This document shows positions 16,985-24,895 of a stretch of DNA of 64,000 nucleotides, one piece after another. A model generated the notes under the pieces. It worked only from the letters and a program-made list of their open reading frames with translations, did no database searches and was not told where the DNA came from. Each line of letters opens with the position of its first letter. Position 1 is the first letter of the stretch. The stretch spans positions 62,001-126,000 of the forward strand of contig NZ_JABMCI010000062.1 in the NCBI RefSeq assembly GCF_013359775.1. The letters are read 5' to 3'. Position numbers and translations under genes: made by a program. Source of the DNA: Cellulomonas humilata (GTDB taxonomy: Bacteria; Actinomycetota; Actinomycetes; Actinomycetales; Cellulomonadaceae).

Positions 16985-18556
16985 TCAGCTGCTCAGGTCG
17001 TCGGCAGCGGGCAGCGTCCAGCGGATGCTGGTCCCCTCGCCGTCCGGCTGCTCGATCCAGATGCGACCGCCGTGGAACTCGACGATCTTCTTGCACAACG
17101 AGAGACCGATCCCGGTGCCCTCGTAGACGTCCTTGGCGTGCAGTCGCTGGAAGATGACGAACACCCGTTCCGCGTACTGCGGGTCGATGCCGATGCCGTT
17201 GTCCCGACATTCGAGCTCCCAGGATTCTCCCACGCGGCGCGCGCTGACGTGGACGGTGGGAGACCGGGACGGGTCGCGGAACTTGATCGCGTTGCCGACC
17301 AGGTTCTGGAACAGCTGGACCAGCAGCGGCTCCTCACCGCGGACGACGGGCAGCTCGTCGTGCGTCACCTGCGCGCCCGACTCCGCGATCGCCTCGCTGA
17401 GGTTGTCGACCCCGGCCGCGAGCGCGGAAGCCAGGTCCACGTCGGTGACCTCTCCCCCGACGCGCCCGACGCGGGAGAAGCCCAGCAGGTCCTGGATGAG
17501 CTGCTGCATGCGCTTGGCGCCGTCGACCGCGAACGCGATGTACTGGTCGGCGCGCTCGTCCATCTGCCCGCCGTAGCGCTTCTGCAGGAGCTGGGTGAAG
17601 CTCGCGATCTTGCGCAGCGGCTCCTGGAGGTCGTGCGAGGCCACGTAGGCGAACTGCTCCAGGTCGCGGTTGGAGCGCCGGAGCTCCTCGGCCTGCTCGG
17701 TGAGCAGCTCGTGCGCCAGCGCGATCTCGGACCGGGACGACTCGAGCACCTGGACCTGGTCCACCAGCGCGACGCGCATGCGCTCGACGTCCCCCGCCAG
17801 CGCGGCGATCTCCCCCGGGCCCACGCCGGCGACGGGGTGCGTCAGGTCGCCCGACGAGACTGCGCGGGCGTCGGCGGCCAGCGAGTCCAGCGGCTCGAGG
17901 ATCCAGCGCCGGAGCGTCACCCACAGCGCGATGCCCAGGGCCACCGCCGCCAGGACGAGCACCGTCACGGTCCCGGCACCCACCAGCGTCCAGAAGGCCA
18001 GCTCGTCGACGGCGTCGGCACGCCGGTCGCGCAGCAGGTCGATGTAGGTCTCAGCGGCGGCCCGCGCGTCGTCGAAGAGCACCCGGCCCTGCTCGATCTC
18101 GTCCGTGGTGACGGACCCGACCCCGTTGGTGCGGACCTCCTCCATCACCGGGAGGGCGAACTCCTCGTTCCAGCGCCGGCCCGCGTCCGCGGCAGCCTGC
18201 GCGGCGGCGACCAGCCGCGCGTCCCCGCTCTGCGTCTCTTGCTCGGCGAGCGTGCGGAACGAGAGGTCGTCGGCGGAGGCCCGCTCGTACGGCTCGAGCG
18301 TGACCGGGTCGCCCGTGAGCGCGAACCCGCGTACGGCCGTCTCCGCGTCGACCAGCTGGATGAACGCACCGTCCGCCTGGGTGATCGCCGTGAAGTAGCG
18401 CTGGGTCACGGCGTCCTGGCGGTCGATCAGCCGCAGCAGCACGAAGACGGTGCCGAGCATGACGACGGCGAGCACGACGGCGGCCGCGACGATCGCCGTG
18501 CGCAGGCGTCGGCGCAGCGTCGAGGGACGCCGCACGGGCGTCGAGACAGCGCTCAC
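16985..18556 (-). CDS. CHASE3-HAMP sensor histidine kinase
   Basis: 523-residue membrane kinase. Seen: N-terminal membrane helix (about 20-42), a periplasmic CHASE3-like sensor domain, second helix near 190-215, HAMP ([20 protein letters not shown]), HisKA with [15 protein letters not shown] (His near 309) and HATPase_c with [18 protein letters not shown] and [18 protein letters not shown]. The [10 protein letters not shown] box is typical of phytochrome-class kinases that pair with Rcp1-like regulators, as found directly downstream. I chose the GTG at 18556, which overlaps the stop of the phosphatase gene (GTGA); an ATG three codons earlier is possible. Confidence 0.92.
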   Translation of the reverse strand: MSAVSTPVRRPSTLRRRLRTAIVAAAVVLAVVMLGTVFVLLRLIDRQDAVTQRYFTAITQADGAFIQLVDAETAVRGFALTGDPVTLEPYERASADDLSFRTLAEQETQSGDARLVAAAQAAADAGRRWNEEFALPVMEEVRTNGVGSVTTDEIEQGRVLFDDARAAAETYIDLLRDRRADAVDELAFWTLVGAGTVTVLVLAAVALGIALWVTLRRWILEPLDSLAADARAVSSGDLTHPVAGVGPGEIAALAGDVERMRVALVDQVQVLESSRSEIALAHELLTEQAEELRRSNRDLEQFAYVASHDLQEPLRKIASFTQLLQKRYGGQMDERADQYIAFAVDGAKRMQQLIQDLLGFSRVGRVGGEVTDVDLASALAAGVDNLSEAIAESGAQVTHDELPVVRGEEPLLVQLFQNLVGNAIKFRDPSRSPTVHVSARRVGESWELECRDNGIGIDPQYAERVFVIFQRLHAKDVYEGTGIGLSLCKKIVEFHGGRIWIEQPDGEGTSIRWTLPAADDLSS

Positions 18557-19761
18557 GCACGCCACCCGAGCACGACGACCGCGGCATCGTCGACGAGGTC
18601 GCCGCCGTGCAGCTGACGGACGTCGTGCAGCACCTGCTCGACCAGGTCCCCCTGCGCCGCGACCGCACCGTCGACCACCCGCAGCAGGCCGGTCTTGCCG
18701 AGGCGGTCGGAGCCGTCGCCGATCGTGGCCTCCAGCACGCCGTCCGTGTACAGGAGGATGCGCCAGGACGGGCCCAGATCGAGGCGGACCGGAGCCCAGC
18801 CTCCGGAGACCGGGATGCCGAGCGCACGACCGCGCCCGTGCGTCGGAAGGAGGGTCGACGGGGCGCCCAGCAGCAGCGGCACGGGGTGCCCTGCCAGGTA
18901 CAGGTCCACCGCGGACCGGTCCGTGGCGACGTCCAGCATCGACACCGTCGTGAAGATCTCGGGGCGCGCACGCTCGGAGATCAGCACGCGCTCGAGCAGG
19001 CCGAGGATGTCGACGGTCGGGATCTCCGCGAGCACGAGGGTCCGCCAGGCGGTCCGCAGCGTCGCGCCCAGGGCCGCCTCGTCGGGACCGTGCCCGCAGA
19101 CGTCGCCGACGAGCGCGAGGACCGAGCCGTCCGGGCGCTCGACCACGTCGTAGAAGTCGCCGCCCAGCACGCCGTCACGCCCGGCGCGGTAGCCCACGCG
19201 CACCTCGAGCCGCTGGTCGACCACCGACGGTGTGGGCAGCAGCGCGCGCTCGAGGCGGTTGACCTCCTCGGCGCGCACCAGGCTCCGGTACAGCGCGCGG
19301 TCGGTGTCCTCGAGCCGGCGCCGCTGGACCGCGTAGCGCAGCGACCGACCGAGCAGCTCGCCGTCGACCTCACCCTTGACCAGGTAGTCCTGCGCGCCGG
19401 CGGCCACCGCCTGGAGACCGATGTCGGAGCCGGCCAGGCCGGTGAGCACCACGACGGCCGGTGCGCCGGCGGCGAGCAGCCGCTCGAGCGCCCCGATGCC
19501 CATCGCGTCCGGCAGGCCGAGATCCAGGAGCACGACGTCGACGTGCAGGTTGTCGATGGCCTCGTCCAGGGTGCGGACCCACGCCAGGGCGACGTCCAGG
19601 CCGGCGTCCGCCAGGTGCTCGCGCACCAGGATCGCGTCGCCCTCGTCGTCCTCGACCAGCAGCAGGCGGATCGGTGCAGGGCGCACGGCAGCGGCGCGAC
19701 GCGTGTCGTCGGCGGCGGCAGTACGTGCGTCGCTCAACGGCATCTCCTCCCAGCTGTGCAC
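18553..19761 (-). CDS. Receiver-SpoIIE (PP2C-type) phosphatase
   Basis: 402 residues with an N-terminal receiver domain (about 31-150; LLLVEDDEGDAILV, LLDLGLPDAMG, YLVKGEVDGE), a short coiled linker and a SpoIIE/RsbU-type serine phosphatase domain (VGYRAGRDGVLGGDFYDVV, LVGDVCGHGPDEAALG, LLYTDGVLEA). Such proteins usually dephosphorylate anti-anti-sigma factors when their receiver is phosphorylated. No anti-sigma partner is in the window. The GTG at 19761 is taken; an ATG six codons later is possible but GGGAGGAG abuts it too closely. First gene of the phosphatase-kinase-regulator operon. Confidence 0.9.
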   Translation of the reverse strand: MHSWEEMPLSDARTAAADDTRRAAAVRPAPIRLLLVEDDEGDAILVREHLADAGLDVALAWVRTLDEAIDNLHVDVVLLDLGLPDAMGIGALERLLAAGAPAVVVLTGLAGSDIGLQAVAAGAQDYLVKGEVDGELLGRSLRYAVQRRRLEDTDRALYRSLVRAEEVNRLERALLPTPSVVDQRLEVRVGYRAGRDGVLGGDFYDVVERPDGSVLALVGDVCGHGPDEAALGATLRTAWRTLVLAEIPTVDILGLLERVLISERARPEIFTTVSMLDVATDRSAVDLYLAGHPVPLLLGAPSTLLPTHGRGRALGIPVSGGWAPVRLDLGPSWRILLYTDGVLEATIGDGSDRLGKTGLLRVVDGAVAAQGDLVEQVLHDVRQLHGGDLVDDAAVVVLGWRA

Positions 19762-19983
19762 CCGCCAGTTCTCGACAGGTCACCCGAAGCGTAGGGTGCC
19801 TGTCCCCGTGCTGCTCGCCATCTCACCCGCCCCAGACGGCTCCCACCCGGTCGGCCGTGTGCGACCGGGCTGCGGACGTCGGATAATGGACGGCCGCTCC
19901 GTGCCCCGCGTCGTACCTCGACGCTCGCTGGGGCGGCACGTACGCACGGCCGGGAGCACCCCGGCGGAACGGAGATCGCCCAG

Positions 19984-22230
19984 GTGGCAGGCATGGACAA
20001 CGAGCTGGCGGACGAGCAGCGTGTCGTCGACCAGCTGTACGGCCGGCTCGACGACCTGCGCGCGCAGATGCGGGCACGACTGGCCGACGTCCGCCGAGAG
20101 GGCCCCTCGGGCTCGCCGCAGAACCGCAGCGAGCGCGACGCGTTCGCGACGCTCTACGAGGACCGCATCGCGCAGCTGGAGGCCGTCGAGGAGCGCCTCG
20201 TGTTCGGGCGGCTCGACCTGGACGACGACACCCTCCGCTACATCGGCCGGCTCGGCCTCACGGACACCGAGCAGACCCAGCTGCTCACCGACTGGCGCGC
20301 ACCGGCCGCGCAGGCGTTCTACCGGGCCACGGCCGCGCACCCCGACGGAGTCGTGCGCCGACGGCACGTGGTCACGCGCGGGCGCGCCGTGACCAGCGTG
20401 GAGGACGAGGTCCTCGACCTCGACCGCCTGACCGGCGACTCCGACCCCCGGCTGAGCGGGCTGTCCGGCGAGGGCGCGCTGCTCGCCGGCCTGGCCGCGG
20501 GTCGCACCGGCCGGATGGGGGACATCGTCGCCACCATCCAGGGCGAGCAGGACGCGATCATCCGCTCCGAGCTCGGTGGCGCGCTCGTGGTGCAGGGCGG
20601 TCCCGGCACCGGCAAGACCGCCGTCGCGCTGCACCGCGCCGCCTACCTGCTGTACGCCCACCGGCGCATGCTCGAGCGTTCCGGCGTCCTGCTCGTCGGC
20701 CCCAGCCGCACGTTCCTGCGCTACATCGACCAGGTGCTCCCGTCCCTCGGCGAGACCGGGGTGGTCACCACGACGGTCGCGGAGCTGTACCCCGGCATCC
20801 AGGCCACGGCGACCGAGCCCGAGGCGGTCGCCGAGCTGAAGGGCCGCGCGCTGTGGGCCCAGGTGGTCGCCCGGGCGGTGCGCGACCGCGAGCGGGTCCC
20901 CGCGCAGCCGGTGCACGTCCGCGTCGACGGCCACGACCTGGTCGTCCGGCCGGGCGACATCGCCTCGGCGATGTCCCGGGCACGGCGCAACCACAAGCCG
21001 CACAACCAGGCCCGGGTCTCGTTCGTGCGGGACATGCTCGGCCGGCTCGCCGAGCAGTACGTGCTCCAGCTGGGGCAGGAGGTGCCGTCCGACGAGCGCG
21101 GCGAGATCGTCGAGGAGCTGCGGACCACCCGCGAGATCCGGATCGCGCTGAACCTGGCCTGGATGCCGATCACGCCGCAGAAGCTGGTCGCGGACCTCTG
21201 GTCGAAACCGCACCGCCTCGCCTCCGCCGCCCCGCAGCTGTCCGCACGGGAGCGCGCGATGCTCCTGCGCGACGCCGACGCCCCCTGGACAGCGGCCGAC
21301 ATCCCGATCCTGGACGAGGCCGCGGAGCTGCTCGGCGAGGACGACCAGGCCGCCCGCGCCGAAGCGCGTGCCGCCGCGGACCGCCGCACCTCCGAGCTCG
21401 CCTACGCCCGTCAGGTGCTGGAGTCCACGGGGAGCAGCGGCATGGTCTCCGCGGAGATGCTGGCGGACAGGTTCGCGACGACCGGTCCGACGCTCACCAC
21501 CGCCGAGCGCGCCGCCGCCGACCGGTCGTGGACGTACGGTCACGTGGTCGTCGACGAGGCGCAGGAGCTCTCGGCGATGGCGTGGCGGTCCCTGCTGCGC
21601 CGGGTCCCGACCAGGTCGCTCACGATCGTCGGCGACGTCGCGCAGACCACCGCGACAGCCGGCGCGCACAGCTGGGCCGCGCAGCTCGACCCCGTGCTCC
21701 GCTCGTCGTGGCGCCTGAACGAGCTGACGGTGAACTACCGGACCCCGGCCGAGGTGGCCGACACCGCCAGGCGCGTGGCCGTCGCCGCGCGCCTGCCGGT
21801 GAGCCCGCTGACCTCTGCCCGCGACGTGGACGACTCCCTCGTCGTCGAGCGGACGTCCGACGTCGTGGCCGCCGTGGCCGAGCGGACCGAGAAGCTCGTC
21901 GCCGAGGTGACGGACTCCTCGGGTGCCGGGCGGATCGCCGTGATCGCCGTCGACGGACGGCTCACCGCGATCGGCGACGCCCTGCGCGCGGCGGGCTTGC
22001 GGCCGGCCCTCGGGACCGGCACCAGCGCCGCGGACCTCGACGCTCCGCTCGTCGTGCTCAGTCCGCGGGAGGCGAAGGGGCTGGAGTTCGACGTCGTCGT
22101 GCTGGTCGAGCCCGCGGAGGTCATCGAGGCCAGCGCGGGCGACCTGTACGTCGCGATGACCCGGCCCACCCGCGCCCTGCACGTGCTGCACGACCGCCCG
22201 CTGCCCCGCGGCTGGCTCGCCGACGGCTGA
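19984..22230 (+). CDS. HelD-type RNA polymerase recycling ATPase (UvrD-like)
   Basis: 748 residues resembling superfamily 1 helicases but with the HelD layout: an N-terminal acidic coiled-coil arm (ELADEQRVVDQLYGRLDDLRA), RIGRLGL-type linker, Walker A GGPGTGKTAVALHRAAYLLY near 202-221, a large insertion with LFVGPSR-like LLVGPSRTFLRYIDQVLPSLGE, and a C-terminal half with VVDEAQELSAMAW, NYRTPAEVADTA and ECKGLEFD-like REAKGLEFDVVVLVEP. HelD proteins pull nucleic acid and sometimes rifamycin off RNA polymerase. The GTG at 19984 follows CGGAG; the ATG nine bases later is an alternative. A GATAAT -10 candidate is at 19882-19887. Confidence 0.88.
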   Translation: MAGMDNELADEQRVVDQLYGRLDDLRAQMRARLADVRREGPSGSPQNRSERDAFATLYEDRIAQLEAVEERLVFGRLDLDDDTLRYIGRLGLTDTEQTQLLTDWRAPAAQAFYRATAAHPDGVVRRRHVVTRGRAVTSVEDEVLDLDRLTGDSDPRLSGLSGEGALLAGLAAGRTGRMGDIVATIQGEQDAIIRSELGGALVVQGGPGTGKTAVALHRAAYLLYAHRRMLERSGVLLVGPSRTFLRYIDQVLPSLGETGVVTTTVAELYPGIQATATEPEAVAELKGRALWAQVVARAVRDRERVPAQPVHVRVDGHDLVVRPGDIASAMSRARRNHKPHNQARVSFVRDMLGRLAEQYVLQLGQEVPSDERGEIVEELRTTREIRIALNLAWMPITPQKLVADLWSKPHRLASAAPQLSARERAMLLRDADAPWTAADIPILDEAAELLGEDDQAARAEARAAADRRTSELAYARQVLESTGSSGMVSAEMLADRFATTGPTLTTAERAAADRSWTYGHVVVDEAQELSAMAWRSLLRRVPTRSLTIVGDVAQTTATAGAHSWAAQLDPVLRSSWRLNELTVNYRTPAEVADTARRVAVAARLPVSPLTSARDVDDSLVVERTSDVVAAVAERTEKLVAEVTDSSGAGRIAVIAVDGRLTAIGDALRAAGLRPALGTGTSAADLDAPLVVLSPREAKGLEFDVVVLVEPAEVIEASAGDLYVAMTRPTRALHVLHDRPLPRGWLADG

Positions 22231-22302
22231 CCGGCCGTCTCACGCGTGTCCGAGGGCCGGACCGCTGTGGGCCCCGGCGGCTGCGAGGCGCACCATAGGG
22301 GC

Positions 22303-23502
22303 GTGCTGAAGGCCCTGCTGCTCGAGAACCTCCACCCCCAGGCTCGCTCGATCCTCGAGACGGCCGGCTTCGACGTGACCACCCGCACGGGTGCGCTCGA
22401 CGAGGCCGAGCTGGTCGAGGCGCTCGACGGCGTCCACCTGCTGGGTATCCGCTCCAAGACGCACGTGACGGCGGAGGTGCTCGCGCAGTCGCCGTCCCTG
22501 GTCGCGATCGGCGCCTACTGCATCGGGACCAACCAGATCGACGTCGCCGAGGCCGCCTCGCGCGGCGTCGCGACCTTCAACGCGCCGTTCTCCAACACGC
22601 GCTCGGTGGTGGAGATCGCGATCGCGGACATCATCTCGCTGACCCGCCGGCAGACCGAGCTCGACCGTGCCATGCACGACGGCATCTGGAACAAGTCGGC
22701 CACGGGCGCGCACGAGATCCGCGGCCGCACCCTCGGCATCATCGGCTACGGCAACATCGGCACGCAGCTGTCCGTGCTGGCGGAGAACCTCGGCATGTCG
22801 GTCGTGTTCTACGACACCGCCGAGAAGCTCGCGCTGGGCAACGCCCGCCGGATGCACACGCTGGACGAGCTGCTCGAGGCCGCGGACATCGTGACTCTGC
22901 ACGTGGACGGTCGCAGCGGCAACGCCGGCCTGTTCGGCGCCAAGCAGTTCGCCCAGATGCGTCCCGGCGCGGTGTTCCTCAACCTCTCCCGCGGGTTCGT
23001 CGTCGACTACGCCTCGCTGCGCGACGCCATCGTGTCCGGTCACGTCGCGGGTGCCGCGGTGGACGTGTTCCCCGTGGAGCCCAAGCGGAACGGCGACCCG
23101 TTCGAGTCGGAGCTGCGCGGCCTGCCCAACGTCATCCTCACGCCGCACACGGGCGGTTCCACCGAGGAGGCGCAGGAGGCCATCGGCCAGTTCGTGTCCA
23201 ACAAGGTGCGCGACTACCTGGCCACGGGATCCACCACGCTGAGCGTCAACCTGCCCAACCTCGCGCTCGAGCAGCAGCCGGGCGTGCACCGCCTCGCGTA
23301 CCTGCACCGCAACGTCCCGGGCGTGCTGGCGGCGGTCAACGCGACGCTGGCCGAGCACGGCGTGAACATCGAGGGCCAGCTGCTGGCCACCCGTGGGGAG
23401 CTCGGTTACGTGGTGACCGACGCCGGCGCCCGGGTGGACCCCGCCGTGCTCGAGGCGCTGGAGTCGCGGCCCGAGTCGGTCCGGCTGCGCCTGCTGTCCT
23501 GA
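22303..23502 (+). CDS. serA: D-3-phosphoglycerate dehydrogenase
   Basis: First enzyme of serine synthesis, oxidising 3-phosphoglycerate with NAD. Seen: 399 residues; Rossmann motif LGIIGYGNIGTQLSVLAE; catalytic region LNLSRGFVVDYASL (Arg) and LTPHTGGSTEEAQEAIG (His); and a C-terminal ACT domain (HRNVPGVLAAVNATLAEHGV) expected to sense serine. The length and single ACT domain match the E. coli-like type. The GTG at 22303 fits the family N-terminus (VLKALLLENLHPQA); no clear ribosome site precedes it. A strong terminator follows at once. Confidence 0.93.
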   Translation: MLKALLLENLHPQARSILETAGFDVTTRTGALDEAELVEALDGVHLLGIRSKTHVTAEVLAQSPSLVAIGAYCIGTNQIDVAEAASRGVATFNAPFSNTRSVVEIAIADIISLTRRQTELDRAMHDGIWNKSATGAHEIRGRTLGIIGYGNIGTQLSVLAENLGMSVVFYDTAEKLALGNARRMHTLDELLEAADIVTLHVDGRSGNAGLFGAKQFAQMRPGAVFLNLSRGFVVDYASLRDAIVSGHVAGAAVDVFPVEPKRNGDPFESELRGLPNVILTPHTGGSTEEAQEAIGQFVSNKVRDYLATGSTTLSVNLPNLALEQQPGVHRLAYLHRNVPGVLAAVNATLAEHGVNIEGQLLATRGELGYVVTDAGARVDPAVLEALESRPESVRLRLLS

Positions 23503-23510
23503 TCTCGCAG

Positions 23511-23547
23511 AGAAGGGGCCCGACCACCTGGTGGTCGGGCCCCTTCT
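23511..23547. terminator. Bidirectional hairpin terminator
   Basis: Perfect 17-bp inverted repeat (23511-23527 with 23531-23547) and a 3-nt loop, ending in CTTCTTCG. It lies 8 bp after the serA stop and 11 bp before the stop of the convergent DUF5302 gene, so it can serve both. Confidence 0.9.
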
Positions 23548-23557
23548 TCGCGCGGTG

Positions 23558-23758
23558 CTACGCCGATCCGGACTTGCGCTGGAAGCGGCGCTGCGACGGA
23601 CCCGCGGTCTCCGAGCCGTGCACCTGCCCCGTGTTGGTCGAGCCGTCGGACGTCCGGTGCTGGTTCGACTTCTTGCGCTCGAGCGCCTCGCGGAACTTCG
23701 CCTTGGTGTCGTCGCTCACCGACGCCTCCGTGGTCGCCGTGTCGTCGTCCTTGGCCAT
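23558..23758 (-). CDS. DUF5302 small protein
   Basis: 66-residue charged, probably disordered protein: MAKDDDTATTEASVSDD, then a short helix DTKAKFREALERKKSNQHR and a Ser/Gly/basic tail. This matches the actinobacterial DUF5302 family, whose function is unknown. The ATG at 23758 follows GAAGGAGA. It is a single-gene unit facing serA across a shared terminator. Confidence 0.8.
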   Translation of the reverse strand: MAKDDDTATTEASVSDDTKAKFREALERKKSNQHRTSDGSTNTGQVHGSETAGPSQRRFQRKSGSA

Positions 23759-23856
23759 GGCCGTCTCCTTCGATGCTGTGTGCCGACGGACGTCTGCGCC
23801 CGCGACGTGCACAGCCTTGCCGACTCAGGCGCGCGGCGCCACTTTCTTGCGGCGGG

Positions 23857-23862
23857 TAGCGT
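23857..23862 (+). promoter_or_regulatory. -10 element TAGCGT, leaderless start of aldo/keto reductase
   Basis: TAGCGT is followed by 7 nt and the GTG at 23870; there is no ribosome site. Confidence 0.6.
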
Positions 23863-23869
23863 CACAGGG

Positions 23870-24892
23870 GTGCCCGATGCCCCGCCGCTCCCCCATCGAC
23901 GTGCGGGTGGCCTGTCCTGGCCCGTCGTCTCCCTCGGCCTGTGGCAGAACTTCGGCGCGACGACGCCGTACGACGACCAGCGCCGCCTCGTCCTGCACGC
24001 CGTGGACCGGGGCGTCGTGCACCTGGACCTCGCGAACAACTACGGCCCGCCGCCGTTCGCCGCCGAGGAGTCCGTCGGCCGGCTGCTGGCCCGTGACCTG
24101 CGAGGACGCCGCGACGAGCTGCTGGTGACGACGAAGGCGGGGTACCGCGCCTGGCCCGGGCCGTACGGCGAGCACGGCTCGGCGAAGTACCTGCGGGCGT
24201 CCCTGGACGAGTCGCTGCGCCGCCTGGGCGTGGACTGCGTCGACGTGTTCTACAGCCACCGGTTCGACCCGACGACCCCGCTCGAGGAGACGCTCGGTGC
24301 CCTCGACCGGGCCGTCCGGGCGGGCAAGGCGCGGCACGCCGGGATCTCGTCGTACTCGGCGGACCGGACCGTCGAGGCCCTCGCCGTGGCCCGGTCGCTC
24401 GGGCTGTGCCTCGCCGTGCACCAGCCCGCCTACTCGCTGCTCAACAGGTGGGTGGAGCAGCCCGGCGACGACGGCCGCTCGCTGCTGGACGTCACCCAGG
24501 ACGCAGGCATGGCGGTCGTGGCGTTCTCCCCGCTCGCGCAGGGGATGCTCAGCACCCGCTACCTGCACGGCGTCCCGGACGACTCGCGGGCAGCACGCGG
24601 GGGGCCGCTGCGCACCGAGTGGCTCACCGAGGAGACGCTCGGCCACGTGCGGGCGCTCGACGCGATCGCCCGTGCGGGCGGCCGGACGCTGCCCCAGCTG
24701 GCGCTCGCGTGGGTGCTGCGCGACCCGCGCGTCTCGTCGGTGCTCGTGGGTGCCCGCACCACCGAGCAGCTGGACGAGAACCTCGCGGCGGTTGCCCTGC
24801 CCGCGCTCACCGCGGACGAGCTCGCCGCCATCGAGCCGCACGCGGTCGACGCGGGCATCAACCTGTGGGGCGTGCGGTCGAGCGACCGCTGA
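23870..24892 (+). CDS. Aldo/keto reductase
   Basis: 340-residue NADPH-dependent oxidoreductase with a TIM-barrel fold. Seen: HLDLANNYGPP (catalytic Asp and Tyr), TTKAGYRAWPGPYG (Lys), FYSHRFDPTTPLEETLGALD (His) and the cofactor region VLVGARTTEQLDENLAA. Closest in pattern to the YghZ/Kv-beta-like L-glyceraldehyde-3-phosphate reductase group; the substrate is not known here. The GTG at 23870 fits the family N-terminus (PLPHRRAGGLSWPVVSLGLW) and a leaderless promoter. Convergent with the S9 peptidase gene, whose stop is only 3 bp away. Confidence 0.9.
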   Translation: MPDAPPLPHRRAGGLSWPVVSLGLWQNFGATTPYDDQRRLVLHAVDRGVVHLDLANNYGPPPFAAEESVGRLLARDLRGRRDELLVTTKAGYRAWPGPYGEHGSAKYLRASLDESLRRLGVDCVDVFYSHRFDPTTPLEETLGALDRAVRAGKARHAGISSYSADRTVEALAVARSLGLCLAVHQPAYSLLNRWVEQPGDDGRSLLDVTQDAGMAVVAFSPLAQGMLSTRYLHGVPDDSRAARGGPLRTEWLTEETLGHVRALDAIARAGGRTLPQLALAWVLRDPRVSSVLVGARTTEQLDENLAAVALPALTADELAAIEPHAVDAGINLWGVRSSDR

Positions 24893-24895
24893 CGC

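Noticed and set aside
22222-22239. Small hairpin over the stop codon of the HelD-type gene (GACGGC/GCCGTC)
   Set aside because: Only a 6-bp stem with no U-run, of a size expected by chance in this sequence.
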